Source: Zygaena filipendulae (Eukaryota > Arthropoda > Insecta > Lepidoptera > Zygaenidae). Taken from it: 64,000 nucleotides of DNA. Under the pieces are notes generated by a model, which worked only from the letters and a program-made list of their open reading frames with translations, searched no databases and was not told where the DNA came from. Made by a program: the position numbers and the translations under genes. Where the stretch lies: positions 3,784,501 through 3,848,500 of the forward strand of contig OU015660.1 of the NCBI GenBank assembly GCA_907165275.2, in the 5' to 3' direction. The first letter of the stretch is position 1; each line of letters begins with the position of its first letter. Positions 1-11,819 of the stretch are shown here, one piece after another.

Positions 1-333
1 CTAAAATACACCTTAAACAGCTCAAATTAAAGTTGACGTTTATTTGATTTGAGCGCGACGTATACGTTCCCAGCGTTAATGTCAGGAACGATCTTTGCAA
101 GCCTTTGCTTTCATATTTGTTGAAATTTCGTATTTTATTTTAAAACTTTATTATTTTTATCGCGTTTTTCAAATCTAGACACAACAAAGCTTTCTGTCAG
201 GAAAAACTGTTTTACAAGATGCATTAGTAATATAACAACAATAAAATCAGTCATTATTATCATGACCATGAAACATTCAAATATATTGTTCAAAGTTAGT
301 AATAAGTATATAATATAAGAATATCATAATCAT
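1..333. other. AT-rich non-coding stretch
   Basis: I see no gene, repeat family or conserved motif here. The sequence is AT-rich with many in-frame stops in all frames. Confidence 0.5.
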
Positions 334-620
334 TCTTCATCATCGCCAAATCAGCAGAAAGAAGTCCACTGCTGGACATAGGCCTCCCTCAAGGATCGCC
401 ACAACAATCGGTGTTTTGATTCCCGCAATACAATGGCGGCCCGCCTTTATCATCATCGATTCATGGTGGGTCTACCCAGGTTGCGTCTGGCGGTCCGTGG
501 TCGCGACACGAGAAATTTTCTTCCATTGGTTATCAGCTCTTCGAACGCTATGGTCAGCCCCTTGCATGACACCTAAGGTTTATTATTCTTTGGGCTATGT
601 ATGTCGGTAAATTTGGCGCG
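334..620. repeat. Degraded interspersed repeat with the GTCCACTGCTGGACATAGGC motif
   Basis: The stretch GTCCACTGCTGGACATAGGC, followed by CCTCCCTCAAGGAT and later by GCGGTCCGTGGTCGCGACAC, matches from memory a very common lepidopteran dispersed repeat thought to derive from a non-LTR element. This copy has diverged and ends without a clear tail. An apparent 64-residue frame inside it (416-610) is a translation of the repeat, not a gene. The class of the parent element is not certain. Confidence 0.6.
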
Positions 621-737
621 CCTGCGGATTTTCCCATTTCCTATTCGATCCCGCAACGAAACTCCGAGCTTAACTTACTCTCTAATGATATTAGTGGGGA
701 ATAATAATATGTACCTGTGTAACCTATTACATAATAT

Positions 738-1016
738 GACGACCCGATTGGCGTAGTAGCTGTCACTATGCCTACCCGCTAATCAAGAGGTTCCGGGTTC
801 GATTCCCGGTATAGGGGTGCACTTTGTGTAATGAACACAGGGTTCCACTTTCCAGTCTGGGTGTGTTTATATATCTATAGTATAATATATAATGTAATTC
901 TATTCTATGTAGTATATACCAAGTTTGCTTGGTTTCCACGACACAAGCTAATAAATAGCTTACTGTGGGATCAAGTAGATCTGTGTGTTGTGAAGTGAAT
1001 TATTATTATTATTATA
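738..1016 (+). mobile_element. tRNA-derived SINE, copy 1
   Basis: The head carries a pol III type B box, GGTTCGATTCC (796-806), preceded by an A-box-like GGCGTAGTAGC about 45 bases upstream. The body continues through GGGTTCCACTT, GTGTGTTTATAT and TTGCTTGGTTTCCACGACAC. It ends in an (ATT)n tail at about 1000-1016. A second copy with the same head and body lies at about 12,225-12,505, which shows that this is a dispersed unit and not a tRNA gene. The head does not fold into a standard cloverleaf that I can see. Confidence 0.8.
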
Positions 1017-1059
1017 TAATATTCTTAAAATCAACTGCGATACATTAGTCACACAAAAA

Positions 1060-1215
1060 TTTGTAAATGGCTCAACCAGGAGAAGGTTTGTATTGAAGAA
1101 AATCGGGAGTTCCTGCGGGATTTCCAAAACTCACGCAGGTGTAAACGTTAGCACAAAGTTTGTATTAAAGAAATTTAGGAGTTCCTGCGGAAATTCCGAA
1201 ATACGGGAGAAATTT
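1060..1215 (-). repeat. Two tandem decayed fragments of the CCGCGG-head repeat
   Basis: GTTTGTATTGAAGAAAATCG-GGAGTTCCTGCGGG and GTTTGTATTAAAGAAATTTA-GGAGTTCCTGCGG occur one after the other about 70 bases apart, so the fragment was duplicated in place. Both carry the GGAGTTCCYGCGG core of the dispersed repeat described at 7,514 and elsewhere. Confidence 0.45.
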
Positions 1216-3197
1216 TGGGTAGAGTTAGTAGTAGTTTTGGGTAGAATACATAGCAGGTATATTTGATATAAAAGAGGAAAACTACCAGCCTCAATAACGT
1301 TTGGTGACGTTGCCCGAAGAGCGTCAGTCAATCAACCACCGCATTTCCCGTGCAAACTACATCAATTTGTTGTCAGTCTCTTGACGACATTAGCTTAGTT
1401 AGCATTGCTAACAACACGCTCTCTGTTCGTTCATTTGTATTGAATTTTGAACATATACCTACAACTTCGCTAGTGCTGCTTGATTGTTGGGAATTGGGTT
1501 GCTTCTAACTATAGCTTTGTGATTGAACCTCGCATTTGAAAATTTATATATTTTTAACTTTGAATGAATATTTTATGGTAAAAAATTATGGTCTATGATT
1601 ACATAATTATTTTTAAATGGTCAAAAATGTATATTTTGAAATTTGTCAGTCTTAATGTTCCTCTCATTAAGAAATTAATGCAGGTTCATTAAGAAATTAA
1701 TTACCGTCTGGAGGACTTTAGAGACAGCCCTTCTGTAAAACTTTTGCTATGGGATCGGCCTGTTCTATAAATTTTGATACAGTGCATTTAGTAGGTATAG
1801 AGCGTAGAGTTTTGTCGTGAATACAGAGTCAGTCCATAGAAAAAGTGGTACATAATGATAATATAATCAGAATTGCTGCTTATCTATATTGTTATAAATA
1901 TCTGCATTAAAAATAAATTTATTTTCATTAAGATCGTTTTCAAATTGTAGATATAAACAAAAATTCAGCCAGGAAATTAAGATAAAAAATTTCAAAAGTA
2001 AAATGACTTATAGATGTAATTAATAATAATAATAAAATACATATTTGTACCTAGTACAAAGGTTCAGTAAAAATCATATTTCAGTTGCATAAAATTTGGA
2101 ATTTATATGCGACAAGATCCAACGCCTGAAGAAGTTATGATTGTGTGTACGGTACCTGTTTGAATTGCAGTATTATTTATATAAATATAGGTATACATAA
2201 ACAATACCACATCACAGTACGGTTGCGAGACAAAGCTGTTAGGAACTGTCATAAAAGTTAGGTTCACTTCAGTAGCTGTAACACGAGCTTGTAGCTGCAT
2301 GGTCGTAACGATTATTAGTTTTTATATTACGACGTACATAAAACTAGAATTTATGATTAACTTTTTTTTTTGCATAACGATATTGCGCTCCTGTTTGCCA
2401 GTTGCGAAGTTTTCTTGTTAGCCCGATTATGATTGTGTATTAAAGTAGTAAAGTTTAAGTGGAGTGGGTAGGTATACGTCTGCCAAATTGAGTTCGGTTG
2501 GGTAGATGTTACAGTACCGTGAAATCCTAGAAAGAAGCAAGCTTTGCATTGTACGCAAAGATGACCTTTATATCGTTTTATTTTCTGTGCGGATATAAAG
2601 TAGTACACGGATATAATCGAACATCCCGCGCGAGCTTCGAGCTATCAAAAGCTTCCGTCTCCACGAGCGTCACTGCATCCACTCGAGCAGTTGTGCCGAC
2701 GCGGGACATGTCAGCATCGAAAATACATATCTAAATACGTAGGTATACTTTTGTCAGTCGTCAAACTTTATTATTATTGCATTAAGAATAAGGTCCAACG
2801 ACTGTGAAAGCTATTATATATTTCTGTTGCTAATTGTAACTCCAGCAATCAAAATGAATGGGTACATGTATTTACACAGAGCGATTTTCAATGGTTTCGT
2901 CCCCGAAAATGCTCATATAGGATTATTTTAATGATCTATAGGTATGTTTAAGTTGAAATGATCAACGGTTTCTACCGACTGAGTTCTTTCTAAAGGCCTA
3001 GTTCCTCACAATCTTTTACTTAAGTAACGTATTAGCATTGACATTACCGTACCCTCGAATCCTACAAAAAAGCTCACGTTCTTAAAGAATTAACCGCGCG
3101 AAGTTTTCAGATAACTGTAAAACGAGCTTATACTTAGCTTTTTATTATGTACCTACATCTTTTGTTTTTTACCCGACTTCCTTAGGTTATAATACTC
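1216..3197. other. Non-coding, nothing recognised
   Basis: No gene or family is recognisable. At 1660-1705 the string TTCATTAAGAAATTAAT is repeated once in tandem. The small frames in this region show no motif, no splice context and no codon bias that would support a gene. Confidence 0.45.
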
Positions 3198-4133
3198 TGT
3201 AGTATTCTGCTACAATATCAACCTTTTGTATAATGTTTTTCTTTTGTAATGTCATTATTTATTTTGAAAAAGAGAAAAAGATTTTGACGGAATGGACAGA
3301 GAATAAGGGATGGATATCGATAACTAGGATATTATTATAAGTTTGTATAGAACGTCTTTGATTATAAGTTATCATCAAAGGAACTATCATTTATTTCCAC
3401 TTATTATCCTAACGAATCAAGCATATTAATATTAAAAGCATTGCTGACCTATAGGCGAGTACAGGCTTGATTACGTGACCCAGTGCAGAGATGACCAGTG
3501 GAGCTAGGATGCGCAACATGATAAAATTTTATCGAGCCATTTTATCGATTCTCGTCGACATAATATATCGTTTTGTCTACCAGTGATAAAAAATGTTTAA
3601 CCGAATCTAGTCTTAACTCAATACCCCACTACTGCACTTTTTTGCTTGGACGCCCACAAATATTTGTCGTGTCGACAATTTTATCTTTCGTTCGATAAAC
3701 ATATCATGTTGCGCATCCTAGCTCCGCAGGCCAGCCACATGAGTGCTGCGTTAGCGACGGCGCGGCAGCTACCCCTACAGCTACCCAGCCACAACATTCG
3801 CTGCAAATTTGTAGCGAATGTTGTTATTAGGTTCGCAACAACATCCGCTACAAATTTTTAGCGAATGTTGTTATTAGGTTTGCACTCGGGGTAGCTGCCG
3901 CGCCGTAGTTGATTCGTTAGGACAATAAGTGGAAATAAATGAGAGTTCCTTTAATGATAACTTATAATCACAGACGTTCTATATAAACTTATAATAATAT
4001 TCTAGTTATCGATATCCATCCCTTATTCTCTGTCCAATCTGTCAAAATCCTTTTCTCTTTTTCAAAATAAAAAATGACATTACAAAAGAAAAAAATCATA
4101 AAAAAGGTTGATATATTGTAGCAGAATGCTACA
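3198..4133. mobile_element. Foldback (inverted-repeat) element with nested palindromes
   Basis: Two arms of about 223-225 bp (3198-3420 and 3909-4133) are near-perfect inverted copies, from the outer end TGTAGYATTCTGCTACAATA to the inner end CCTAACGAATCAA. The 488-bp centre contains further inverted pairs: GAGCTAGGATGCGCAACATG (3501) against its complement ending at 3724, and GGCGCGGCAGCTACCCC (3759-3775) against 3888-3904. Inside the last pair, a ~45-bp unit with AGCGAATGTTGTTATTAGGT occurs twice. I found no convincing target-site duplication and no transposase, so it would be a non-autonomous foldback element or MITE that has taken in others. Confidence 0.75.
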
Positions 4134-4332
4134 ACACGTAATACATATCAAGACAGAAGCAGTTTTTATTCGTTAGTATTAAATAAAAAAACTAGTAATT
4201 ACATTATTATAGTAATGGGCAAGACGACTAAATATCCTTTTTCAATAATTTTGAAAAATACGTCTCTATTATTTTTTTTAAATCTAACTCACGGACTAAA
4301 TAACTGATCAAATAACCGTTCAGGCGCATTTC

Positions 4333-4525
4333 GTCCAATTCGCAAATGGTCCAATCCTCCAATTCGCAAATCGTCCAATTTGCAAATGGTCCAATTCGCA
4401 AATGGTCCAATTCGCAAATGGTCCAATTCGCAAATGGTCCAATTCTCAAATGGTCCAATTCGCAAATGGTCCAATTCGCAATTGGTCCAGTTCGAAATTG
4501 GACTTGGTCCAATTTGTAATTGGTC
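4333..4525 (+). repeat. 16-bp minisatellite, about 11 units
   Basis: The unit GTCCAATTCGCAAATG is repeated about 11 times, with one truncated unit near the left end (CCAATCCTCC) and point changes toward the right end (AATTG in place of AAATG). Because 16 is not a multiple of three and the unit has no stop, the array stays open in several frames on both strands. That produces spurious frames of 60-113 residues. Confidence 0.9.
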
Positions 4526-5705
4526 AGATAAGTTTCGTTATTTTTATTATTAAGAAGATTACTTATCAATTGTTTGGTGACCCAAATAAATAAAAAAAAA
4601 ATAATAATTATATAAAGATAAATAAAAAGATTTTATTTCAGAGTAACTGTTCCCCGTCGTTTAATGAGTAGCTGCTATATTCTAGTTGAATGTCAAAATA
4701 GGAACAAGAAATTTGTTCAGTCAAAGATGAGTCTAAGCCATATTAATAGGTAGGTATCTACCTACTTACTTCATAGAATATATTTGGGATATATCTACAT
4801 CAGGCGCACAGAGATATAACACGATTTCGCTTTTAACTGTTAATGTGTCTGCGCCCGCTCGTTGCTACATTTACATTCAGTCCCCGCAATATAATGTATG
4901 AATTGTGTTCATTATTCTGTCATTTGACATCGATTATTATTATTCGCTTGCTTCATCCGTTGCTTGTTTAAATTCTACATTTTTTCACTCTCATTTTTGT
5001 TAAATCTCAGTGTTAAATATTTATTACCAATGACATTATAAGTAATTGTTTATTACCTTTTCTTTCATATTGATCTAGTTTTATTTTTTAAAGGTTCTTC
5101 ATTTTTCATATGATTTTGTTATAATCGCATATTTTATTCTTATTGTTCTACTTGATACATGTTGTCTAAACGCATTTATGTGTGAAGGTTTTTATCAAAC
5201 ATGAAAATTCATTTCAAGAAGTTTGGACTGTAGATAAATTACAAAATAATTATGCTATGAGATAGGAAACAATTTAATTCATTAATTGCTCTTGTCCCGG
5301 TAGTAGAGGCACAAAGTGGTTCACGGGGTCAATTTGTGAAACCGACACCCGCGGTGATCCCACGCCCCCTCGCGCCACGCCGCACCCCCCTCGCCGTGAA
5401 GCCTACAAATTGTGCCTATTTATTATAGACCAAGTTTCTCTATCAGCAATTTGCCGAAACTATTATACGGATAATAGACTCAGTCGGCAACGAACGAACA
5501 ACATTACCTATTAAAACAACTTATACATTCGTGATACCGGTATACCGTTTTTCTATTATACCTGGCAACTTAAATAAATCATTCCTTTTTTTCATCTCCA
5601 ATGAGATCTTTTACGACACTAGTGCGTTTATTGATATTATTTTGGTTGAGTAAATGAAAGGTTATGTTTAAGTAGTTGCAATAGCTTTTTATATATTATA
5701 TGGTA
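4526..5705. other. Non-coding, one GC-rich patch
   Basis: Mostly AT-rich with nothing recognised. A GC-rich patch at about 5335-5400 (CCACGCCCCCTCGCGCCACG) stands out from its surroundings, but I see no promoter motif or reading frame in it. Confidence 0.4.
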
Positions 5706-5815
5706 CTAGCTATTCTCCTCAATTCCACCTGCGTTAATTTCGTAGTTCCCGCGGGAAGTCCGGGACAAAAAGAACCCTATCAGGTTGCAGGTTTCTGTAA
5801 AAATTTATCACTCCT
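5706..5815 (+). repeat. CCGCGG-head repeat, partial
   Basis: CTAGCTATTCTCCTCAATTC, then GTAGTTCCCGCGGGAAGTCC and GGGACAAAAAGAACCCTATC match the head and body of the dispersed repeat, with decay in the head. Confidence 0.65.
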
Positions 5816-7513
5816 TTAACTTTATACTTTTTTTAAACAGCCTTTCACCATCACATAGATTACAGCTTTGTTACGACTGGGTACACCGAAATTGAGATTA
5901 ACTAGTGAAGTTGAACTTTTTACTTCGCGGCGAACGGGCCAACTTTGCCTGCACACTGTTACGGCAAAGTTGCGCTGCACTAATGCGCTAAATGACACAT
6001 TACAATACGGTAATACGGTGTGGTTACGTAATACGTAACTATGTAGGTACGAGTAACAGTAGTCTATTTGTAAAATAAAATTTTTGATCCTTTTATTTTT
6101 GATGTTTAGATTTAAATATCTGATTTGATCTTTTGAAACAATCTCTTTTGATTTGATATTTTGATCCTTTGATTTGATCCATTGATGTGATTCTTAGATT
6201 TGATTGTTTGATTGGATTTTTGCATTCGATCCTTTGATTTGATGGTTTAATTTGATTCTACTTGGTTCCATAAGCATGTCGAGTAGTCATAGCATGCCTA
6301 ATTTTTTAATAGGTCCATATATTTTTTTACTTCACACTGAGAATGAGAAACCTTTCTTGGCACTTCCTCATGACTGAGGGTGGCGACTACTCAGAACACC
6401 ATGCTTCTCCAGATCTTTTTTGGCTTGATAAATGCTTGAATGGTGCACTTCTTGCCTTGCTTTCTCGATCACATATATTCAATAGGATGGCTGGGATTAT
6501 ATGTAACGATTCTTCACGTTGGTCAAAATGTTTTCTAAATAAAAAATCGCCGCGATAAGTATTTCAGTTGTGGTTTTTTTGTCGTAAATTCATTAATTTA
6601 GAGAGAAAATCAATAAACAAATGGAAAACGGCACCAGAAGCTAGAATGCCGTCAGACCCCTCGCCTGTCACTTTATTTTAGTGCATTGGCACCGTAGACC
6701 ATTGTAGGCGGACATCCATCGAACTAAAATAGTTCAACTAATTTAGTTCTCAAGAAGCATCGCGGTTTATTATATTCATTGTTAATTTTAACTATACCTT
6801 CACTAAGCCTGAAAATAGCTTATATTTTTAAAGTATGTTAATTGTTATATTTTGAAACAAAAATAGGTCATAAAGTTCCGAGTTGGACACCATATACATT
6901 ATTCGCGGGTTGCCATCGCACCATTCGAGTACACGTGAGTTTGTACAGTGATAATTCGGTATAACTTTGTTTCAGTATTTTTTTTTTCTCTTTCATCCTT
7001 TTTTTATATTTTTATAACGTTTCTTCTACGGTGTAATCGACTTTGATATACTAAAAATGACCTTCTCAATGATATTCAGCGAAGTAAGCCTAAGTAAGCC
7101 GTGCCTTGAAAATAATATAGTATAGCAGCGGAGAGATTTGCAAACGTAACGCTTGCGTTGATTGCGAACAATCGAGTTAGGTACCTGCGCACAGTTGTCC
7201 CCTCCCCCGGGTAATCCAGTGGCAAGCACACCCCGTGATTGGTGTTTGCTTCGCTTATACAAAGACACGCTTGTTTGGTTTGATTGTTTTGATTTTACAT
7301 CACACTCTAGTTCGCTTGCAATGTCAATCATGCAGCGTCAACACGAAAATACTTATATCGTTATATTACCGTGTTGTCTTATACTCATTACAGAATTTCA
7401 CCTGCTGCGGGGCGAGAAAAAATAGCCTCTGACGTGACTATAGGTATTCAACTGTCGTCAAAATGGTGAAGTCATTAAACAAGCAACTGGAATTGAAAAA
7501 TATATACACATTA
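5816..7513. other. Non-coding with degenerate TTTGATTTGATCC repeat
   Basis: From 6087 to 6256 the motif TTTGATTTGATCC recurs in degenerate form (about 10 irregular copies), which looks like an old simple-sequence expansion. The rest of the stretch holds no recognised gene. The 71- to 101-residue frames at 6343-6558 and 7026-7331 have no family signature. Confidence 0.5.
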
Positions 7514-7709
7514 CTAGCTGTGCCCCGCGGTTTCACCCGCGTGAGTTTCGGAATTCCCGCAGGAACTCCCTTTAGGGGGATGAAAAATAGATGTTGTCCG
7601 ATTCTCAGACATACTGAATATGCATACAAAATTTCATAAAAATCGGTCAAGCCGTTTCGGAGGAGTATGGGAACGAACATTGTGACACGAGAATTTTTGT
7701 ATATTAGAT
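7514..7709 (+). repeat. CCGCGG-head repeat, full copy with GAGGAGTATGGGAACGAAC tail
   Basis: It begins CTAGCTGTGCCCCGCGGTTT, continues through CGGAATTCCCGCAGGAACTC and AAAATCGGTCAAGCCGTTTC, and ends near GTGACACGAGAATTTTTGTA. The same tail type occurs at 46,340-46,586. Such copies make up most of the recognisable repeats in this window. Confidence 0.8.
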
Positions 7710-7982
7710 GTATATCCACATAAGTAGGTAAATATTTTATTTTATCAGATATCACACGTTCCACGTTGGGAACCACAAGGTTTTATTATGAATACTAGTC
7801 CTAATGGATTGGTACAGATTAATAAATAAGCTAAGTAATAAGTTTAAGGATTTCTTCCTAACATTATGAAGGTGCGCGAAAATTTGTGTTTGTTACGCTT
7901 CCACGCCTAACTGCTCAACCACTCATCATGCACATACACGTTGTTAGTTACAGAAAAAACACAAAACTAAAAAGCTAAAAAT

Positions 7983-8280
7983 AAAAAGCTAAAAATAACA
8001 AAATACCGATTTAATCCAAAAGAGGAAAACACACGTAATATTATTATTGATTTGTGCTACCTCTGATCGGTTTGAATTCGGTGACAAGCCCGCTGTCTGC
8101 CCACTTGGGTTGTTCTGCTCACGAAGAGCAGGTGGCGGGAGTCGACTTAGCCCATCTACCCCCTCCATATTTGGCTTGTCACCGACATCATATCGATCAG
8201 TGGTAGCACAAACCAATAATAATATTACGTGTGTTTTTATCTTTTGGATTAAATCGGTATTTTGTTATTTTAGGCTTTTT
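7983..8280. mobile_element. MITE with ~100-bp terminal inverted repeats
   Basis: The left arm (7983-8091, containing AACAAAATACCGATTTAATC and TGATTTGTGCTACCTCTGAT) is the inverted counterpart of the right arm (8171-8280, containing GATTAAATCGGTATTTTGTT). A non-repeated centre of about 80 bp, carrying CACGAAGAGCAGGTGGCGGG, separates them. No coding capacity is present. The outer end is blurred by a small tandem duplication of AAAAAGCTA, so I could not define a target-site duplication or a superfamily. Confidence 0.8.
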
Positions 8281-8310
8281 ACAAACAAACTGATATCGTT
8301 TCATTCCCAT

Positions 8311-8357
8311 AAGAAGAATTCCCGAGGGAATTCCGAAACAGACGCGGATGAAACCAA
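8311..8357 (-). repeat. CCGCGG-head repeat fragment
   Basis: AAGAATTCCCGAGGGAATTC followed by CGAAACAGACGCGGATGAAA is a short antisense fragment of the repeat head, directly beside the MITE. Confidence 0.55.
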
Positions 8358-9788
8358 AGAATATAGAATATTACTGCGTAAGGTATAGCAACACTCTCCA
8401 CCTCCCACCAATTTCATGCCTCCTCATGCCCCGCGAAAGTTTGGTGGTAGTTTCAGTGAAAAATTGTCACATGTACGTACTATATTGTACAATTGGACGC
8501 AGATAAGCAATAACATGTTAACCCACAAAATTAAGTTATTGATTCAGAACGATTTATTGAGAGTTAGGGAACGTTTTTTAATTGTGTGTTTACCTTCTTA
8601 CATTGCTTAAATATGTAACTAAATATTTAACATAAAAAATGTTGACACAAAATGGCGCTCCTACTTTTAAAACACGATTTACTCAAAATTTCTCCAGTGT
8701 GGGTTAACACACTATTGCTTATCTATGTCTAATTTTAATGTGACCATTTTTTACCGATAGCTGACAGTTGTGTCTGCTCGCTGTCAACCTTACGATACGC
8801 ACACACGCACAACACGTGCACGTACAAGCCGGCCGACTTACCTTGTGGGTATGTACTTGAATCAGTTGATTTGTATGGAGTGTCACTGAGCGAAGGGAAC
8901 TGCGAGAAGACCTAGTAAAATATAATATACGGTTTTGTTTATTGGCACCTATTGAATATAAGCGTCTGGTTTCTGATATGATGGAGTAGCTTCTGTATAG
9001 CTGCACTGACGTTTGTACAAAAAGTTTAAGAGGTACTTACCTAATTACAAAGATTAAGAACCAAACGAAATTTACGCTAGCAAAGAGAAATAATTAAGCC
9101 GAGTTCGAGGTCGACTTGTTAAATATAATTAGTTCCTAAGAAAGAAACAAAAAAAGGTTAAAAGCAGCCTTTTACGAATACTTTTATGCTATTCACAAAG
9201 TTATGGAATCGTTTTATTTTCATAAGAAAAATAAACAATTTATATAATTATTTTAATTAAGTATTCTTTTAACGCAAGCTTTTACAATTTTTAGTACTTT
9301 AAATATTATAACATTTCACTTCCTAATTATGAATTGTAATAACTTCAAACTGTGGAATGAGAGAGTTACTTCTAATAAAAGATATCTGATTTTGGAGGCA
9401 GCCGCAGATGACTGACCTAATACTAGAGAGGAATACGAACAACCTTGTTGGAGGCTAAAAGAGAATAATTATCACATGATGTGGATATTTTAAGGAACAC
9501 GCAAGTTTTTGATCTTTTTCAAACGTGGCACACCAGAATATGCTCACAGTGAACCTACGGTATTACAATATCTACATACTTATTATATTTCAGTACTTAT
9601 CAAAATAACTTTCAGAATATATTTTACTCATAACGAATTAATTAAACTTAAATATTATATTTAACATGTGTTAGCAAATAGATTTATTTTCTTTCATTCT
9701 TTTTTCTTTTCTTACTCCCAATCTTGACCTCCTCGTTAGGTACTTATTGTTATAGATGTATGTACTTACGTACTTATATCCTTATTTT
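8358..9788. other. Non-coding; possible splice donor on the minus strand
   Basis: No coding exon is recognisable. At 8836-8844 the minus strand reads CAAG then GTAAGT, a perfect donor consensus, in a CpG- and CA-rich patch (8,795-8,835). This could be the end of an untranslated first exon, but nothing else supports it. Confidence 0.3.
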
Positions 9789-10197
9789 TTGGGTTCCGTA
9801 TCCAAAAGGTAAAACGGGCCCCTTTTACTAAGACTTCACCGTCCGACTGTCCGTCTGTACGTCTGTCACCAGCATGTCCTCCATGGTCACCAGGCTGTAT
9901 CTCATGATAGTTAGACAGTTGAAATTTTCACAGATGATGTATTTCTGATGCCGTTATAACAAAAACTACAAAAAAAGAATAAAGTAAATATTTAAGGGAG
10001 CTCCCATACAACAAACGTGATTTTGTTTCTCGTTTTTGCTCGATATTGATAACGGCAACAGGTAGACGCTTGAAATATTCACAGAATATATAGAGATATA
10101 TTCACTTTAAAAATAGATAAAATAAATATTTAAGGGGGGCATACAACAGTTATTATTTTTCTGCCATTTTAAATAATGGTACCTATCTACGGAACCG
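9789..10197. repeat. Dispersed repeat bounded by GGGTTCCGTA / TACGGAACC
   Basis: The unit opens GGGTTCCGTATCCAAAAGGT, passes through ACGTCTGTCACCAGCATGTC and CAGGCTGTATCTCATGATAG, and closes with CTACGGAACC, the inverse of its start. The block AAATATTTAAGGG-AGCTCCCATACAAC recurs in shortened form within the unit, so part of it is duplicated. I recognise the motif string as a frequent lepidopteran dispersed repeat, but I do not assign a class. Confidence 0.65.
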
Positions 10198-11302
10198 GTT
10201 GACCAAGGTTGGCTTTTTGTTCTACTTCCGTCTAAATTCGAATATTAAATTTTTTTTTTTTAATCATTCGATATCGAGATTTAAACAGAGTGACTTCTAC
10301 TTGATGTTTGATATTTATATTTTTTCTATTATTAAATATAATATTTCAACTAATAAAATTATGTTTTTATTAATTAACTATATTAATTAATTAACATCGC
10401 AAGATAGAGTCTCGTTGTTTTACTTCAATCTTCAAGAGCTTGCAGTCGGTACCCCACTGCCACTACGTGACAATGACATAGGTACCTACTAAACCACCGA
10501 ATACAAATTTTATTACAATTTCATCAAGTTCCTCCAGCGCTTGTAGCATTTGGTAACTAAAATAGAAACATGGCTGTACAAAAAGGACCTTTTATATTCT
10601 AAAGAACTCTCCACGCGCGTGAAGAATTTAACACTTGACCGCTTTTTCGTTCTTCATTATAAAATAAATACTCAACATTATATACATAAATACGTAGGTA
10701 TAGGTACTTAGTATAGCGTGGCTTACGGACTACGGTATCGTTTTTAGTTTTCTCTTTGAAGAATTTTTAGCAAAAATGTTAAAAATACTTATGTAGCTAA
10801 TACCGTATTTTTTTATTAGTTTTGCATCATTGTTGAATTATAAATGAATCATAATGAAAGTAAAGAATGAAAGTACCTACTAATGGGTAGATAAATTATA
10901 ATTTGTAAATATTAAACTATAGCCTGCGCTTAACACTTAATTACAAGTACGTAGTAGTTATTTAATAACGAATGCTTTATTAACTTGCAATTAAAAAAAA
11001 GCCTTTTAACTGCTTCGATGCAACAGTTGTCTTGCCTTAAATCTTGTAGCTGCCGTTAACAAATCAGAATATTATAGGATAGCGTGTCACTACCAATTTA
11101 AATGAAATCCGTTTAATTAGGGTAATTTCATTAAGTAAGTTAACCAAAGGGGTCCTGTGGGGGGTGTTATTTGCTTCAGTTTCAGACCCTTCTTTACTTT
11201 TCCCTTCGTTATTGCTGAGCATCCTCACGAAACGATGTTCATAAGTAGGTCATTACAAAGTACTTAGTGTAATGCTATATCATCTTCATATCTAATAAAA
11301 TA
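10198..11302. other. AT-rich non-coding stretch
   Basis: Very AT-rich, with no recognised gene or repeat family. Confidence 0.45.
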
Positions 11303-11505
11303 ATCCTAACTAACAGGTATTACGAATGCGAAAGGTTTGTTTATTTGTTTGTTACGCTTTCACAGCTTAACGGCTAAACCTATCACAACGAAATTTTGCC
11401 TACACGTTATCATGGGTACAGAGAAGGACATAGGGTCATTTTTATCCTGGAATTCCGACGGGAACTCCGAAATTACCGCGGGTGAAACCGCGGGGAATAG
11501 CTAGT
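11303..11505 (-). repeat. CCGCGG-head repeat, full copy
   Basis: An antisense full-length copy. It runs from ATCCTAACTAACAGGTATTA (tail end) through TTTGTTACGCTTTCACAGCT and GGTACAGAGAAGGACATAGG to ACCGCGGGTGAAACCGCGGG and the head end CTAGT. Confidence 0.85.
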
Positions 11506-11568
11506 AATGAATAAGAATATTCGTATTATAATATTCACATTTTGTAATAATTTTAGGTAAGTAATAAG

Positions 11569-11609
11569 TTTTCTTTTCTTTTCTTTTCTTTCTTTCTTTC
11601 TTGCTTTCT
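11569..11609 (+). repeat. TTTTC/TTTC microsatellite
   Basis: A run of CTTTT units that changes to CTTT units, ending in GCTTTC. Confidence 0.85.
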
Positions 11610-11819
11610 AAATTCTGTGCAGATTTATTGTAATAAATGGCATATAAAATAAATTGACATCAAAATTATTATAAGAAACCTAAATCTAGTGCGCCACTGA
11701 CAGTGGAGCATAGCTCAAGCTACCAGTTATTATTATAAAAATAATACCAACTAATATTTATATACTTCTTCTTGTAAATACACACTCATATTAGGATAAA
11801 CACAATAATATGTTCATTA

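Noticed and set aside
738..812. A tRNA gene (A box and B box present)
   Set aside because: The body and ATT tail that follow, and a second copy at 12,225, show that it is a SINE head; no good acceptor stem or cloverleaf is visible.
4333..4525. CRISPR-like array
   Set aside because: The units are directly tandem with no spacers, and the sequence is eukaryotic.
4228..4593. Protein genes with FANWTICELDHLRIG-type repeats
   Set aside because: The frames are open on both strands only because a 16-bp unit lacks stops; this is a minisatellite.
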